The notes: a model not told the origin generated them from the sequence alone. Positions 9,591-18,595 are shown, numbered from the stretch's first letter. The stretch: DNA of 64,000 nucleotides from G963663735 sp963663735 (GCA_963663735.2 CAXXHN010000002.1:868001-932000), one strand, 5' to 3'. Numbers and translations are program-made.

Positions 9591-10448
9591 CTAAAATGGC
9601 AGTGGCATTTTCATTTCTGCCACAAAAACAACATCTCCGGTAAGTTTAATCTGAGACCCTTCCTGCCATTCAACCGTTTGGATGCCGGTGTCACTCTCAA
9701 CTGCCAGCGAGGAATCCGTGAGCCCACTTTTTATGGCTGCAACTCCGGCACCGCATGAACCAGTCCCTGAGGAAGTGGTGATTCCTACCCCTCTTTCCCA
9801 TATTTTGATCTTGATATGGCCGCGGTTGATAACCTTGACAAAACTGACATTGGTTCGTTCCGGGAAAAAAGGATGGTTTTCAATGGCCGGTCCCGTTGCG
9901 GACAGTTCAGCACAATCTGGAAGGGTATTCCTGAAAACTACACACTGGGGATTGCCGACCGAAAGAGCAAAAATCCTCTCATCAAGGCTGCCTGAACGCA
10001 GGGGAAAGTTTGCAATGATATCCAGTGATTCATCCCCGTTGCTGAAGGGAATCAATTCAGGCTGAAAAGACGGGAAGCCCATCAGTGACTGGTAGGTACC
10101 GGTATGCCCTTTCCAGCGCACAAGGGTATAAACCTTTTCACCGCTGATTGTAGAGAAAATCAAAGTTTTCCCGGTTATGCCCTTGATAAAATGAAGATAT
10201 CCGGCTGCACAGCGGCCGCCGTTTCCCGACATACCTGCTTCACTTCCATCAGCATTGAAGATTCTCAGCAAAAACTGCGAGTCTGACTCTCTTTTTAATG
10301 TCAACAGACCATCACAGCCGACACCGAAATGCCTGTTGCAGCAGGTGATAGCCGATTGCGAGAGAAAAGATTCCGGAATGTCATCTTCCGTAACCAGAAA
10401 ATCATTCCCATACGCCTGGAATTTGTGAAGTTTCAGATCTTTTGACAT
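9591..10448 (-). CDS. dapF: Diaminopimelate epimerase
   Basis: Interconverts LL- and meso-diaminopimelate for lysine and peptidoglycan synthesis. The 285-residue chain begins LHKFQAYGNDFLVT. It carries both catalytic cysteines: Cys80 in SGNGGRCAAG and a second in SSGTGSCGAG near residue 230, giving the cofactor-independent two-base epimerase pattern. Length matches the family (about 275-285). It is the last gene of a minus-strand run, 72 bases after the PPDK regulatory protein gene. Its presence supports a meso-DAP peptidoglycan. Confidence 0.95.
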   Translation of the reverse strand: MSKDLKLHKFQAYGNDFLVTEDDIPESFLSQSAITCCNRHFGVGCDGLLTLKRESDSQFLLRIFNADGSEAGMSGNGGRCAAGYLHFIKGITGKTLIFSTISGEKVYTLVRWKGHTGTYQSLMGFPSFQPELIPFSNGDESLDIIANFPLRSGSLDERIFALSVGNPQCVVFRNTLPDCAELSATGPAIENHPFFPERTNVSFVKVINRGHIKIKIWERGVGITTSSGTGSCGAGVAAIKSGLTDSSLAVESDTGIQTVEWQEGSQIKLTGDVVFVAEMKMPLPF

Positions 10449-10520
10449 TATGACAACATGCGATTTCCATGAATCCGGATAACCCTGAGTTTCCTCCGAA
10501 GCGGCAACTGGCCGGGAGGT

Positions 10521-11333
10521 TTAGAAACTGCGGCCTTCGCCAATTACCTCATCCAGGACTTCCTGCGAAATCTCTTCGATTGATTTACCGGTAACATCTA
10601 TCACAGGCCAGGATGGATTCTGGCCAAAAACTGCCTTGGCGTATTCAATTTCGCTTTGAATCCGTTCGCTATTGGCATAACTACTGCTCTCCATTCCCAT
10701 CTGTTCCATCTGCACCTGGCGTCTTTCTGCCAGTCTTTCTGGATTTGTAACCAACCCGACTATTTTTCGCTGGTCAATAGCGGAAAGCTTGCTGGGTAAT
10801 TTCATGCCCACAGCCAGGGGTATATTGGCAACGCGCCACCCTTCCTGGGCCAGAAATATACTCAAGGGAGTTTTCGATGTACGAGAAATACCCACGAGCA
10901 CAATATCTGCCTTATGTAAATCTTTGAGAGACGCACCATCATCATGGTTTATGGCAAACTCAATCGCATCCACCCGGTCAAAGTAAGCTTCATCCACTTT
11001 ATGGAGCAGCCCTGGTTTTGACTGCGGAGTAGACTCGAATACCTCGGCAAGCTTATCAATCAAGGGGCCTATGACGTCGATACATTTAACACCCTGCTTT
11101 TCCGCGAGGCTTACCATGTCATCTCGCAGTTGCTTGGACGCAAAGGTGTGTACTATCAACGTCTGGTTCTTTTTAACGGCGGCCATCATACTTTTTATTT
11201 GTTCAATATCCCTTATTCGGGTATATCTTGAAATCACAACTTTTTCAGCAAACTGGCTCCTGGCAGCCTTTAAAAGCCTGTAAGCGGTTTCACCAGTTCC
11301 ATCACTAATCAGCAATATGTAGTAACTACTCAT
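10521..11333 (-). CDS. Pyruvate, phosphate dikinase / PEP synthase regulatory protein (DUF299)
   Basis: Bifunctional ADP-dependent kinase and Pi-dependent pyrophosphorylase that switches pyruvate phosphate dikinase or PEP synthase off and on by threonine phosphorylation. The 270-residue chain starts with YYILLISDGTGETAYRL and has the family P-loop-like motif GISRTSKTPLSIFLA near residue 150. These two blocks define the PPSR family. The ATG is preferred over an adjacent upstream TTG because of the GGAG site about 11 bases upstream. The target dikinase is not in this window. The gene lies 37 bases downstream of the sugar-phosphate isomerase gene on the same strand. Confidence 0.92.
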   Translation of the reverse strand: MSSYYILLISDGTGETAYRLLKAARSQFAEKVVISRYTRIRDIEQIKSMMAAVKKNQTLIVHTFASKQLRDDMVSLAEKQGVKCIDVIGPLIDKLAEVFESTPQSKPGLLHKVDEAYFDRVDAIEFAINHDDGASLKDLHKADIVLVGISRTSKTPLSIFLAQEGWRVANIPLAVGMKLPSKLSAIDQRKIVGLVTNPERLAERRQVQMEQMGMESSSYANSERIQSEIEYAKAVFGQNPSWPVIDVTGKSIEEISQEVLDEVIGEGRSF

Positions 11334-11373
11334 CAAATATTAACTCCAGAATCTTGCAGGCCGTGTTTTATTC

Positions 11374-12456
11374 TTAACCGGCCTGGTTTTCTGCATTGAT
11401 TCGACCTTTTTCCTTAAGAAATTTAATCGCTTTTATCTCAGTGGGATCTTCATTATTCAAAAATGATAGATAGGTGCTTGCAAAATCACCCAGCAAAAGC
11501 AACTCCCATAATTTTCCCAACCAGGTGTCACACGAGGAGCAGTACTCCAAAACCTTGAATTTCCGGCTTAATAAATAGTCCCTGGTATCATTGATCTTGT
11601 TGTTAACCTTTTCATGATCACTCTGGTCCCGCAAAAATAATGGAAGCATCTGTTGTATGCATCCAATCGGATTTCTCCATCCTTCGATCTCATTATGCGC
11701 CATTTCGGGCAGGTAGTTCCAGAAAGCCAGATGTTTGCCATTTTCGCTGAATTGGTTTGCCCACCTTCTGGCGATGGGGCTTAGGCTGTCTGAACTGCCG
11801 TAGACAACTGGAATTGAACCAAAAACCTTGAGGGCGAGTTGTTTCGCGGCATTATCTTCAGTGGGAACATCAGGCGTGAAGTGTTTTAAAACATTTTGAA
11901 TTCCGGGCACAGAAGCTGCTATTTCGGGCATCTGGTCCTGGACTATGCCACAGGCTTCAAGAATCCTTACGATTGCGCAAAAGGAATAGGTATAAGCGGT
12001 ACGCGGCGGCAGTCCTTCGGGAAGCTTAACAACAGGCAGTCCTCTGGCAGCAGCTCTCTTTTCCAGTTCGCCACCTGAAGTTATGCAGATTACCCTGATG
12101 TTTCGGGCACAGCAAAACTCAAAGGCCTCAAGCGTTTCGTCGGTATTTCCCGAATAACTGCAGGGTAAGGCAAGCGTCGTTTTATCCACAAATACCGGAA
12201 GCTTATACTGCCTTGAAATTATGAACGGGACATCAACCTGCCCTCTCAGAAAAACCTGGGCTATCGCGGCCCCGGTCGCGGAGCCGCCAAGTGCTGGAAT
12301 AACAATCTGCCTGATTTTACCCTTCGGTTTAAAGTTAAAGGAAGTAGCAATCTTGATTGAATCCAGGAGCTGCTTGTCAAAGGATGAAAGTATACCCAAC
12401 ATTCCGGACAAGTCTTTTTCCCTAAACAATTCCTGATTATCCAAAAGCGATACCAT
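11374..12456 (-). CDS. Bifunctional phosphoglucose/phosphomannose isomerase
   Basis: SIS-domain enzyme interconverting fructose-6-phosphate with glucose-6-phosphate or mannose-6-phosphate. The 360-residue protein shows SIS blocks GGSATGAAIAQVF and SYSGNTDETLEA and the diagnostic AHNEIEGW motif of the archaeal/bacterial PGI-PMI family, which carries the catalytic histidine. The ATG preceding VSLLDNQ follows a GAAAGGA site about 7 bases upstream and is preferred to longer starts. Together with the neighbouring manC it gives a route fructose-6-P to mannose-6-P; a phosphomannomutase is still needed and is not seen here. Confidence 0.9.
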   Translation of the reverse strand: MVSLLDNQELFREKDLSGMLGILSSFDKQLLDSIKIATSFNFKPKGKIRQIVIPALGGSATGAAIAQVFLRGQVDVPFIISRQYKLPVFVDKTTLALPCSYSGNTDETLEAFEFCCARNIRVICITSGGELEKRAAARGLPVVKLPEGLPPRTAYTYSFCAIVRILEACGIVQDQMPEIAASVPGIQNVLKHFTPDVPTEDNAAKQLALKVFGSIPVVYGSSDSLSPIARRWANQFSENGKHLAFWNYLPEMAHNEIEGWRNPIGCIQQMLPLFLRDQSDHEKVNNKINDTRDYLLSRKFKVLEYCSSCDTWLGKLWELLLLGDFASTYLSFLNNEDPTEIKAIKFLKEKGRINAENQAG

Positions 12457-12583
12457 CACGCTATTCCTTTCTGCATTCCACACAAAAATTATTTCAGCAA
12501 AATCCACCTGCAATCAGACGCGGCACTCTTTCTGCAATAACCTAGTTCCCCCTGGCTAACCAGGAGAAACTACTTTCATGAAT

Positions 12584-13642
12584 TCAGACCAGCTCCGGAT
12601 TTTCCTTTTTCAGAATCTGTACGATTTTCCCAACATCCTGGGATTTATTCCTGGAACAGACCAGAATGGAATCCTCTGTTTCAACCAGTATCAGGTCATT
12701 TACTCCCACCAACGCAATTTTTTTATTTCCCGATGAGTGAACAAAACAATTCCTGCTGTCGATTTGAAGAGCCGAACCACCAGGGGAATTGTCCTGGAAA
12801 ACACCACTCTGGATTTCAGCTACGGCATTCCAGTCGCCCACATCACTCCATTTCAGGTCACATGGTACCATAACAACCCGTGAGCTCTTTTCCATCACAC
12901 CGTAGTCTATAGATAAAGATTCAGCTGACCTGAAAATATTTTTTTCTTTTTCAGTCCAGATTTCACAGTCACCAAGCTTATCCAGAATCAGGCTGAGACC
13001 CGGCATATGAGTCCTGATTTCTTCCAGGATTGAAGATAGAGACCAGACAAACATGCCGCTATTCCAGAAATAATGACCGGATGTGAAAAATTCCTCAGCA
13101 GTTTTCCGATCCGGTTTTTCAGTGAAGCGAGCTACCTGAAATGCTTCTTTATCACTTCTGGAATCAACGATTGCCCCCTGTTCCAGATATCCGTAACCGG
13201 TTGAAGGGAATTCCGGCTTTATGCCGAATGTTACCAGGTACCCTCTTTCGGCGAGCATCCCGGCAGCGGCCGTTACCTTCCTGAACTCTGCTGTATCCAT
13301 GATCAGATGGTCAGATGGAAACACACCCATCATTTCATGAGGAAAGCGGGAACTAAGCCATACGGCAGCAAGTCCAATACAGGCAGCGGTATTTCTGGGA
13401 GCAGGTTCGACGATAATCTGCCCTTCACCAATTTCAGGCGCCTGGGATAATACCAGGGGGACGTATTGTTCCGAGCAGATAACAAAAATATCTTTTGTTT
13501 CAACAATCTCCTTCAACCTCTCAACCGTAAGCTGAAAGAGTGACTTTTCCCCAAGGACATTTAAAAACTGTTTAGGACGGTCTCTCCTGCTCAACGGCCA
13601 GAACCTGGTCCCCTGCCCTCCGGCCATTATTACCATTTTCAT
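12584..13642 (-). CDS. manC: Mannose-1-phosphate guanylyltransferase
   Basis: Makes GDP-mannose from mannose-1-phosphate and GTP. The 352-residue chain begins with the nucleotidyltransferase signature MAGGQGTRFWPLSRRDRPKQF and has GVFPSDHLI (metal-binding aspartate region), FTEKPD and WSDVGDW. Only the nucleotidyltransferase and short beta-helix regions are present; the fused phosphomannose isomerase domain of longer ManC/AlgA proteins is absent, consistent with the separate isomerase gene next door. GGAG lies 8 bases before the ATG. Three bases separate it from the upstream M16-like gene, so the two are probably co-transcribed. Confidence 0.93.
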   Translation of the reverse strand: MKMVIMAGGQGTRFWPLSRRDRPKQFLNVLGEKSLFQLTVERLKEIVETKDIFVICSEQYVPLVLSQAPEIGEGQIIVEPAPRNTAACIGLAAVWLSSRFPHEMMGVFPSDHLIMDTAEFRKVTAAAGMLAERGYLVTFGIKPEFPSTGYGYLEQGAIVDSRSDKEAFQVARFTEKPDRKTAEEFFTSGHYFWNSGMFVWSLSSILEEIRTHMPGLSLILDKLGDCEIWTEKEKNIFRSAESLSIDYGVMEKSSRVVMVPCDLKWSDVGDWNAVAEIQSGVFQDNSPGGSALQIDSRNCFVHSSGNKKIALVGVNDLILVETEDSILVCSRNKSQDVGKIVQILKKENPELV

Positions 13643-13645
13643 TTT

Positions 13646-16210
13646 CTATTCTCCAAACAATGTTTCCTGTACAGATTCAGTTTCAACTACGCGCACCTGT
13701 TTTAAATCTACCAGATGCTGTCTGATAAAATCTCCTTGTTCTCCTGACAATACTCCGATTATTATGTTGTTCAGCATCAGGAATGGATTTTCAGTCTCAA
13801 GGTAGAAATTAGTTATTGCCCTTACCTTCGCCTCGTTAAAACTCCTTCTGGTGAATTTTTCCCGGGCAAGGACGTTTAAAATCTCTGCGGGATTACACTC
13901 GTTCCCCGAGTTTTCCCGTGGCAATGGGTAATCAATAATTCCATAACCCAGTTTTGCCAAAGTGATCCATTTGATACTCATTCCCGATCCATCCTGGGCC
14001 CGACTGATCAGTCGGAGGCTTTCTCCCAGTCCTGAGTTTCCGGGCAGGCCCGTGGTAATAATTACGCATCTTCCTTCTTTTTCAGCAGGGATAACAGTAG
14101 GCACTGTTTTTATGGGATTGCGATTTCTCCCACTGGGAGGGGTGAATTTGCTGAGGCGCGAATTACTCAGTAAAGGGACCATTCTCCTTAAAAAAGATGT
14201 GCCTGTTACATCCCCATAAATCACTATTTCAGGGTGTTTCGACGACATTCCACGATGCCAGCTGCCAAGAGTTGATGGTTCATTCGCTTTGCCGGAAGAC
14301 CCGGCCTGTCCCTCGTAAATCAAACCTGATTCAAGAGGGATTGTGTCAGCAATGGTCTCCGCCGGATAGACCGAATTTTCGAGGAACTCAGAGAATTGTA
14401 TACTGGCCCGGTACCTGGAAACCATACTATCGTCTGCCTGAAAGCTGGAAATCAGTTGCATCAATTCTGAAAAAGAGGCTTCGAAATTTGATGACAAAAC
14501 AGTTGCCCTGAATCCGAAGTAATCTGGCTGCACAATTGTTTGCAGCTGGCATCCTTTCCCTTCCAGGGAAAGCATTTGAGGATCCAACCCATCCCTTGAC
14601 CAGGTTTGGAGCATGGATGACATGAGCATCTCTGTCATACCACTGTTCGCGGATCCTTCGTCAGTGACCCCCCCGGCATAATAAATGCCTAAACTCACCT
14701 GGGGAGAGTTGTGGATCTCATAGATATGGATATTCGGCCCTCGCAGAACTGAACTCTTTTTTAACTCGGGAGGCAATGACCTGCTGCTGCTATCAGGGAT
14801 GGAAAAAGAAATCTCTGGTGAATTGAAAGTCAGTCTTCCTATTCTCTTTGCAGCGTCTGACAATGCTGTCGGCAGGAGAATCTCGATGGTCTCTCTGAAT
14901 GTTTCGGGGGTAAAATTACGATTTAATCCGGCAGGAAGGAATTCCCTGATAAAAACCCGCCTTGGATCCAGTAACAAGGCTCCCGCATTCTTCAGACTGA
15001 TGCCATCAAGCTTTTTAAGTTTTTCATTAAAACTCGACCTGTTTCCTGCTTTACCCCTGGCTGATTCTTCAGCCCAGCCATCAGCTTTTGATGATTGGGA
15101 TTCCAGTCCCTGGTAGTATTTTAATAGATAAAGAGACTTTGCTCTTGTTAGTAATACATCGGGAACTTTCTCTGTGCCAAGTTGGGCCAGCGTGCCCAGG
15201 ACCAACATTTCCACCTTATCCAGGTAATCCGGATTGACAACTGCTGTAACAACCAGGAATGACCTTGACCCCCTATCAATGATATCGGCTCTATGTTGAA
15301 AATTTAAGGAATACCCTTCCACCTCCACCCGCAGCAATGAAGATAACCCTCCGCCGATGATTTCCCTCAGGATTGCGGCATGGAGTCTTTGGGGATGACC
15401 TTCAGGGGGGATCTCAAAGGTCGCAGTAAAGACGGCAAAATTCAGATCCGTCTGGAAACAGGAGTAATCAATCCGGCTGTTTAAAGATTCAGGATCAAAT
15501 GCTGTGGACGCCTTGAGAAGAGTGCATGCCCTCTTTTCAGTGAAAGACTTAGTGATATGGTTGAGTACGGTTTCGTGCCGGACTGAACCAACAATTGTAA
15601 GTCCACATACCATACTGCTTCGGGACACTATTGTCTTATTATCAGGGTCGGGTCTCTTTTGCGTGCCGGTAACGGAATCCATGGTTATCTCCATAACCTC
15701 AGACTTATCCAGACCGGAAAGGATTGACGCAACGGGAAGAAAAGGAACTACTGCTTCACTGCTGATATTGGGGGGAGGGACGTGATTAAGTTTCTCCAGA
15801 ATTTCAATTGCACGCTCAATTTCTTCTGCCGGGACAACTACCTTTATGAATAAGCAGTTCCGAGCAATGCTGGAACTGATGATGCCTCCCAAAGCAAGGA
15901 TGTCAGGCGCTATTGCCGCCTGGTAAGGTTCGGCAGCACTTGATATCTGAATATCACCAGGTTGTCCATTGGATATTGTTGCCGTTATTGCTGCCAGGGG
16001 AACTCCAAACGATTCCTCAATGATCACCTGCATGCCATTTTTAAATTCAGCCTCGAAAGCATCCCCATTATTACTGAAGGATTTTACGGCGGCATAAAAA
16101 GGCGCGGTATCGGGAACTTGCGTACCCAGAGCTATTTGAAAGAAGAAAAGGATACCCAGAAGCGAAAGCGCCAGGAGCTCTAAATATTTTCTGTTGCCCA
16201 TAATCTGCAT
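13646..16210 (-). CDS. M16 peptidase-like exported protein lacking the zinc motif
   Basis: An 854-residue protein with an N-terminal signal peptide (YLELLALSLLGILFFFQIALG) and the double-half organisation of M16/insulinase-family proteins. The first half starts FKNGMQVIIEESFGVPLAAI; the second half starts near SVLRGPNIHIYEIHNSPQVSLGI and includes GMTEMLMSSML. The HxxEH (or inverted) zinc motif is missing in both halves: the equivalent positions read GQPGDIQISSAAEPYQ and GMTEMLMSSM. It is therefore probably a non-catalytic periplasmic M16 homologue. An ATG after AAGG was chosen over an upstream TTG nine codons earlier. It heads the minus-strand run with manC three bases downstream. Confidence 0.75.
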   Translation of the reverse strand: MQIMGNRKYLELLALSLLGILFFFQIALGTQVPDTAPFYAAVKSFSNNGDAFEAEFKNGMQVIIEESFGVPLAAITATISNGQPGDIQISSAAEPYQAAIAPDILALGGIISSSIARNCLFIKVVVPAEEIERAIEILEKLNHVPPPNISSEAVVPFLPVASILSGLDKSEVMEITMDSVTGTQKRPDPDNKTIVSRSSMVCGLTIVGSVRHETVLNHITKSFTEKRACTLLKASTAFDPESLNSRIDYSCFQTDLNFAVFTATFEIPPEGHPQRLHAAILREIIGGGLSSLLRVEVEGYSLNFQHRADIIDRGSRSFLVVTAVVNPDYLDKVEMLVLGTLAQLGTEKVPDVLLTRAKSLYLLKYYQGLESQSSKADGWAEESARGKAGNRSSFNEKLKKLDGISLKNAGALLLDPRRVFIREFLPAGLNRNFTPETFRETIEILLPTALSDAAKRIGRLTFNSPEISFSIPDSSSRSLPPELKKSSVLRGPNIHIYEIHNSPQVSLGIYYAGGVTDEGSANSGMTEMLMSSMLQTWSRDGLDPQMLSLEGKGCQLQTIVQPDYFGFRATVLSSNFEASFSELMQLISSFQADDSMVSRYRASIQFSEFLENSVYPAETIADTIPLESGLIYEGQAGSSGKANEPSTLGSWHRGMSSKHPEIVIYGDVTGTSFLRRMVPLLSNSRLSKFTPPSGRNRNPIKTVPTVIPAEKEGRCVIITTGLPGNSGLGESLRLISRAQDGSGMSIKWITLAKLGYGIIDYPLPRENSGNECNPAEILNVLAREKFTRRSFNEAKVRAITNFYLETENPFLMLNNIIIGVLSGEQGDFIRQHLVDLKQVRVVETESVQETLFGE

Positions 16211-16350
16211 CGTATCAGCCTTAAATAAGACTGGCAAACTTATATGGATAGTTCCTGGAATTCTCCAGGGTTATCGCAGGAACATAGTACCGCCGACTTT
16301 CATGTTGACAGTGGAAAAATCCTGATGAAACTGTGATAATAAATTATTAA

Positions 16351-16379
16351 TTGAATTATTGTAATTGCACTCTGATAAT
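16351..16379 (+). promoter_or_regulatory. Candidate sigma-70 promoter for the ECF sigma operon
   Basis: TTGAAT and GATAAT hexamers are separated by exactly 17 bases in an AT-rich stretch, about 170 bases upstream of the sigma-factor start. The match is 4/6 and 5/6 to the consensus. It is a sequence match only. Confidence 0.4.
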
Positions 16380-16393
16380 CAATAATCATCTAA

Positions 16394-16405
16394 ACCCATA
16401 TGGGT
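16394..16405. promoter_or_regulatory. 12-bp palindrome, possible operator
   Basis: ACCCATATGGGT is a perfect palindrome lying just downstream of the candidate promoter and upstream of a second TATAAT box. The position would suit a repressor or a dimeric regulator. No family can be named from the motif. Confidence 0.35.
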
Positions 16406-16430
16406 CACTGATAAAAATATTACAATAGGT

Positions 16431-16436
16431 TATAAT
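16431..16436 (+). promoter_or_regulatory. Second candidate -10 box
   Basis: A perfect TATAAT, with CTGATA 17 bases upstream as a weak -35. It lies about 115 bases before the sigma-factor start. Confidence 0.3.
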
Positions 16437-16550
16437 CGAAAATCGTTAATTCCGGATTGATGGAGGATTCTATAGTCGACTTACCGGGATATACCTATCA
16501 TTGTCCTGTAGGTGAACTGACAGAAAAGGTCATGGAAAAGCTGAGTTGAT

Positions 16551-17153
16551 ATGAAAGAAGTAGAGATTTCCCAGGAACTGTTGGTCAATGGAATCGGAGA
16601 GAAAAATCCAGAAACCATTGACAAGTTCATTAAACAATATTCCAGGCCGTTATTTGGAGTGATTCTGAATTACACCAAGAATCCTTCAGATGCAGAAGAG
16701 ATTCTTCAGGATACATTTCTAAAAATAATCAACAAAATCGATACGTTCAGGGAGGGCAGCCCCCTCTGGCCCTGGATGCGCCGGATTGCCATCAATAATT
16801 CAATCATGTGGCTTCGCAAGAATAAACCGAAGCAGGACAAGACTATGAATATTGAGGACATGACACCTGGTTTCACCAGCCAGGGTGAGTTTAAGGAACC
16901 TATCTTCAGCTGGACCCTGGATCCTGAGGACCTTTATATGAATTCTGAACTGGCGACAGAATTATACAGTGCCATTCAGTCTCTTCCTGTAGAATATCGT
17001 ATACCACTAATTTTAAAAGACGTCGAGGGATATTCCCTGAAGCAGATTTCATCCCTGATACAGCTAAAAGAACCAACAACAAAAACGAGGATTCATCGGG
17101 CAAGGTCATTCGTTAGGGAACGGATTTCTAAATATTTGGAGAGCGGTAAATGA
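16551..17153 (+). CDS. ECF-type RNA polymerase sigma factor
   Basis: A 200-residue sigma-70-family factor of the extracytoplasmic-function type. Region 2 is visible as SDAEEILQDTFLKIINKI followed by SPLWPWMRRIAINNSIMWLR (about residues 45-90). Region 4 has LPVEYRIPLILKDVEGYS and the helix-turn-helix LKQISSLIQLKEPTTKTRIH (about 145-190). An acidic, variable linker joins them. The gene overlaps the following anti-sigma gene by four bases (ATGA), a classic sigma/anti-sigma arrangement. The ribosome site is weak; a 29-codon frame ending one base upstream might couple translation. Confidence 0.93.
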   Translation: MKEVEISQELLVNGIGEKNPETIDKFIKQYSRPLFGVILNYTKNPSDAEEILQDTFLKIINKIDTFREGSPLWPWMRRIAINNSIMWLRKNKPKQDKTMNIEDMTPGFTSQGEFKEPIFSWTLDPEDLYMNSELATELYSAIQSLPVEYRIPLILKDVEGYSLKQISSLIQLKEPTTKTRIHRARSFVRERISKYLESGK

Positions 17154-17407
17154 AAGATTCTTACGATTGCGAGTCTTGCTTCGAACGATTACTCGACTAT
17201 CTGGAAGGTGATCTGGACGCTGAGACGCAGGCCAGGATTGATGAACATATCAAAACATGCGGCCCCTGCATAAATTATTTCCAGACCTATGAAAAAACTA
17301 CCCAGTTGCTTCAGATTTTACGGGAACAGGAAGCGACAGTTCCCAAATCCACCCAGGAGAGAATCAAAAGCTTTGTATTGAAGAATGCTCAGGCCTGCGA
17401 CCGGTAA
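17150..17407 (+). CDS. Zinc-finger anti-sigma factor (ZAS-like, soluble)
   Basis: An 85-residue protein with the anti-sigma zinc-finger pattern: C..CFERLLDYLEGDLD near the start and HIKTCGPC (HxxxCxxC) at about residues 33-40. No membrane helix follows, so it would be a soluble, cytoplasmic, possibly redox-responsive anti-sigma like RsrA/ChrR-type proteins, rather than a membrane-anchored one. GGAGAG precedes the ATG, which overlaps the sigma gene stop. It is presumed to hold the preceding sigma factor inactive. Confidence 0.85.
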   Translation: MKDSYDCESCFERLLDYLEGDLDAETQARIDEHIKTCGPCINYFQTYEKTTQLLQILREQEATVPKSTQERIKSFVLKNAQACDR

Positions 17408-17731
17408 AGATAAAACCGGGTTCCCACGCTTTCTCTAGTTTTCCAATGCAAACTCAAATGTTATCGTTCCTCCTTCGTGCATGTGAACAGGTACTTTCCC
17501 TGCCGTCGCTGTTCAGTTGAAAAAAAATTATCCATGGATTCATAACCCGCTAATGAACTTTTTATCCTTAAGGAACATCATAATCTCCGTGCATTTTTAC
17601 GAGAGTTTTAATTCATACACTTCAGCTACTTCGCTTGTAATCATTGCGCATGGTATGGCATAACAAAGCCACAGACCTGAAATAAATTCTATTTAGTCTG
17701 AATTCCAATCAATCTGGAGATTATTCGTAAA
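17408..17731. other. Intergenic region, no gene seen
   Basis: About 320 bases before the DUF481 gene. Only small palindromes are seen (TCCTTAAGGA near 17565, TCCATGGA near 17531). A GGAAC-containing stretch near 17572 could be an ECF -35 element, but no convincing -10 partner was found. Confidence 0.4.
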
Positions 17732-18595
17732 ATGGAGTATCACAACCTACAACCCAGCGGCAGGAAAACTGTGCTGAACTGGGAGCTGATTTTGATTTTT
17801 CTCAACATTTTTATCCTGGGCGGGAATATCATAGCTTCCGACGCAATCCTTCCTTCTGAAGTTAATAGCGGATCAGAGACTGCTGGTGCGGAAAAGAAGA
17901 AACCCGACGAATCCAGATCTCCCGGGAAAAAAGAAAAAAAAGAGGGTCTTTCCGGAAGTGTCGGCGCTGGATTATCTCTGACCTCCGGGAATTCAGAAAC
18001 GATAAACTGGAATATTTCATTTGACATTAACAAACCTACAGACCTGGGGCACAATTTGAAAATGAACGGGTTATATCTCAGGGGCAAGGAAAACGGAAAG
18101 TTATCAGTAGACCGGTTAAAACTGTCGATGCGTGATGATTATTCAATTAACAGATCAGTTGTAGGATTTGGCAATGTAAGTTACAAAAGCGATCCTCTTA
18201 AGGGGATAGATTATCTAGTGAATCCATCCGGAGGTCTGGGATGGAAAATCAGGGAAAGTGATAAATTGTCGCTGCAGGCTGATGCGGGGGCTGGGGTCCT
18301 GATTGAAAGAGACACTGAATTGGATCGAAAAACCTTTGTTTCGATAAACTCCAATCAAAGTATGACTTACAGGCTTTCCAAAACAGCCAGCCTTAAGCAG
18401 AAACTGGATGTATTATGGAAGGCCGATGACCTGGTAGACTACCTGGTTAATATTTCTCTATCCCTGGCGACCAAGATCACTGACGCATCTGAGCTACAGG
18501 CTGAATTTCTTAATGATTTCAGGAACAAACCCGCAGATATCGCATACAAAAAAAATGATATTGCTTTAATATTGAAATATGTGGTCAGGTTCTGA
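17732..18595 (+). CDS. DUF481 outer-membrane protein (YdiY-like)
   Basis: A 287-residue protein with a hydrophobic signal (LILIFLNIFILGGNIIASDA), a charged linker rich in Lys/Glu/Ser (about residues 50-75), then a beta-rich domain. Repeated alternating segments such as LSGSVGAGLSLTSGNSETIN, NGLYLRGKENG and FGNVSYKSDPLKGIDYLVNP fit the DUF481 'salt-induced outer membrane protein' family; the C-terminus ends LILKYVVRF, an aromatic-terminal beta-barrel end. It lies downstream of the sigma/anti-sigma pair and might belong to its regulon, but that is inference. Confidence 0.85.
   Translation: MEYHNLQPSGRKTVLNWELILIFLNIFILGGNIIASDAILPSEVNSGSETAGAEKKKPDESRSPGKKEKKEGLSGSVGAGLSLTSGNSETINWNISFDINKPTDLGHNLKMNGLYLRGKENGKLSVDRLKLSMRDDYSINRSVVGFGNVSYKSDPLKGIDYLVNPSGGLGWKIRESDKLSLQADAGAGVLIERDTELDRKTFVSINSNQSMTYRLSKTASLKQKLDVLWKADDLVDYLVNISLSLATKITDASELQAEFLNDFRNKPADIAYKKNDIALILKYVVRF

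Larger units (their letters stand above)
16211..16550. other. Divergent intergenic region upstream of the sigma-factor gene
   Basis: About 340 AT-rich bases between the divergent M16-like and sigma-factor genes. It holds two candidate sigma-70-type promoters and a 12-bp palindrome, listed separately. It also holds an overlapping 29-codon open frame at 16460-16549 that ends one base before the sigma-factor ATG but has no clear ribosome site. Confidence 0.6.
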
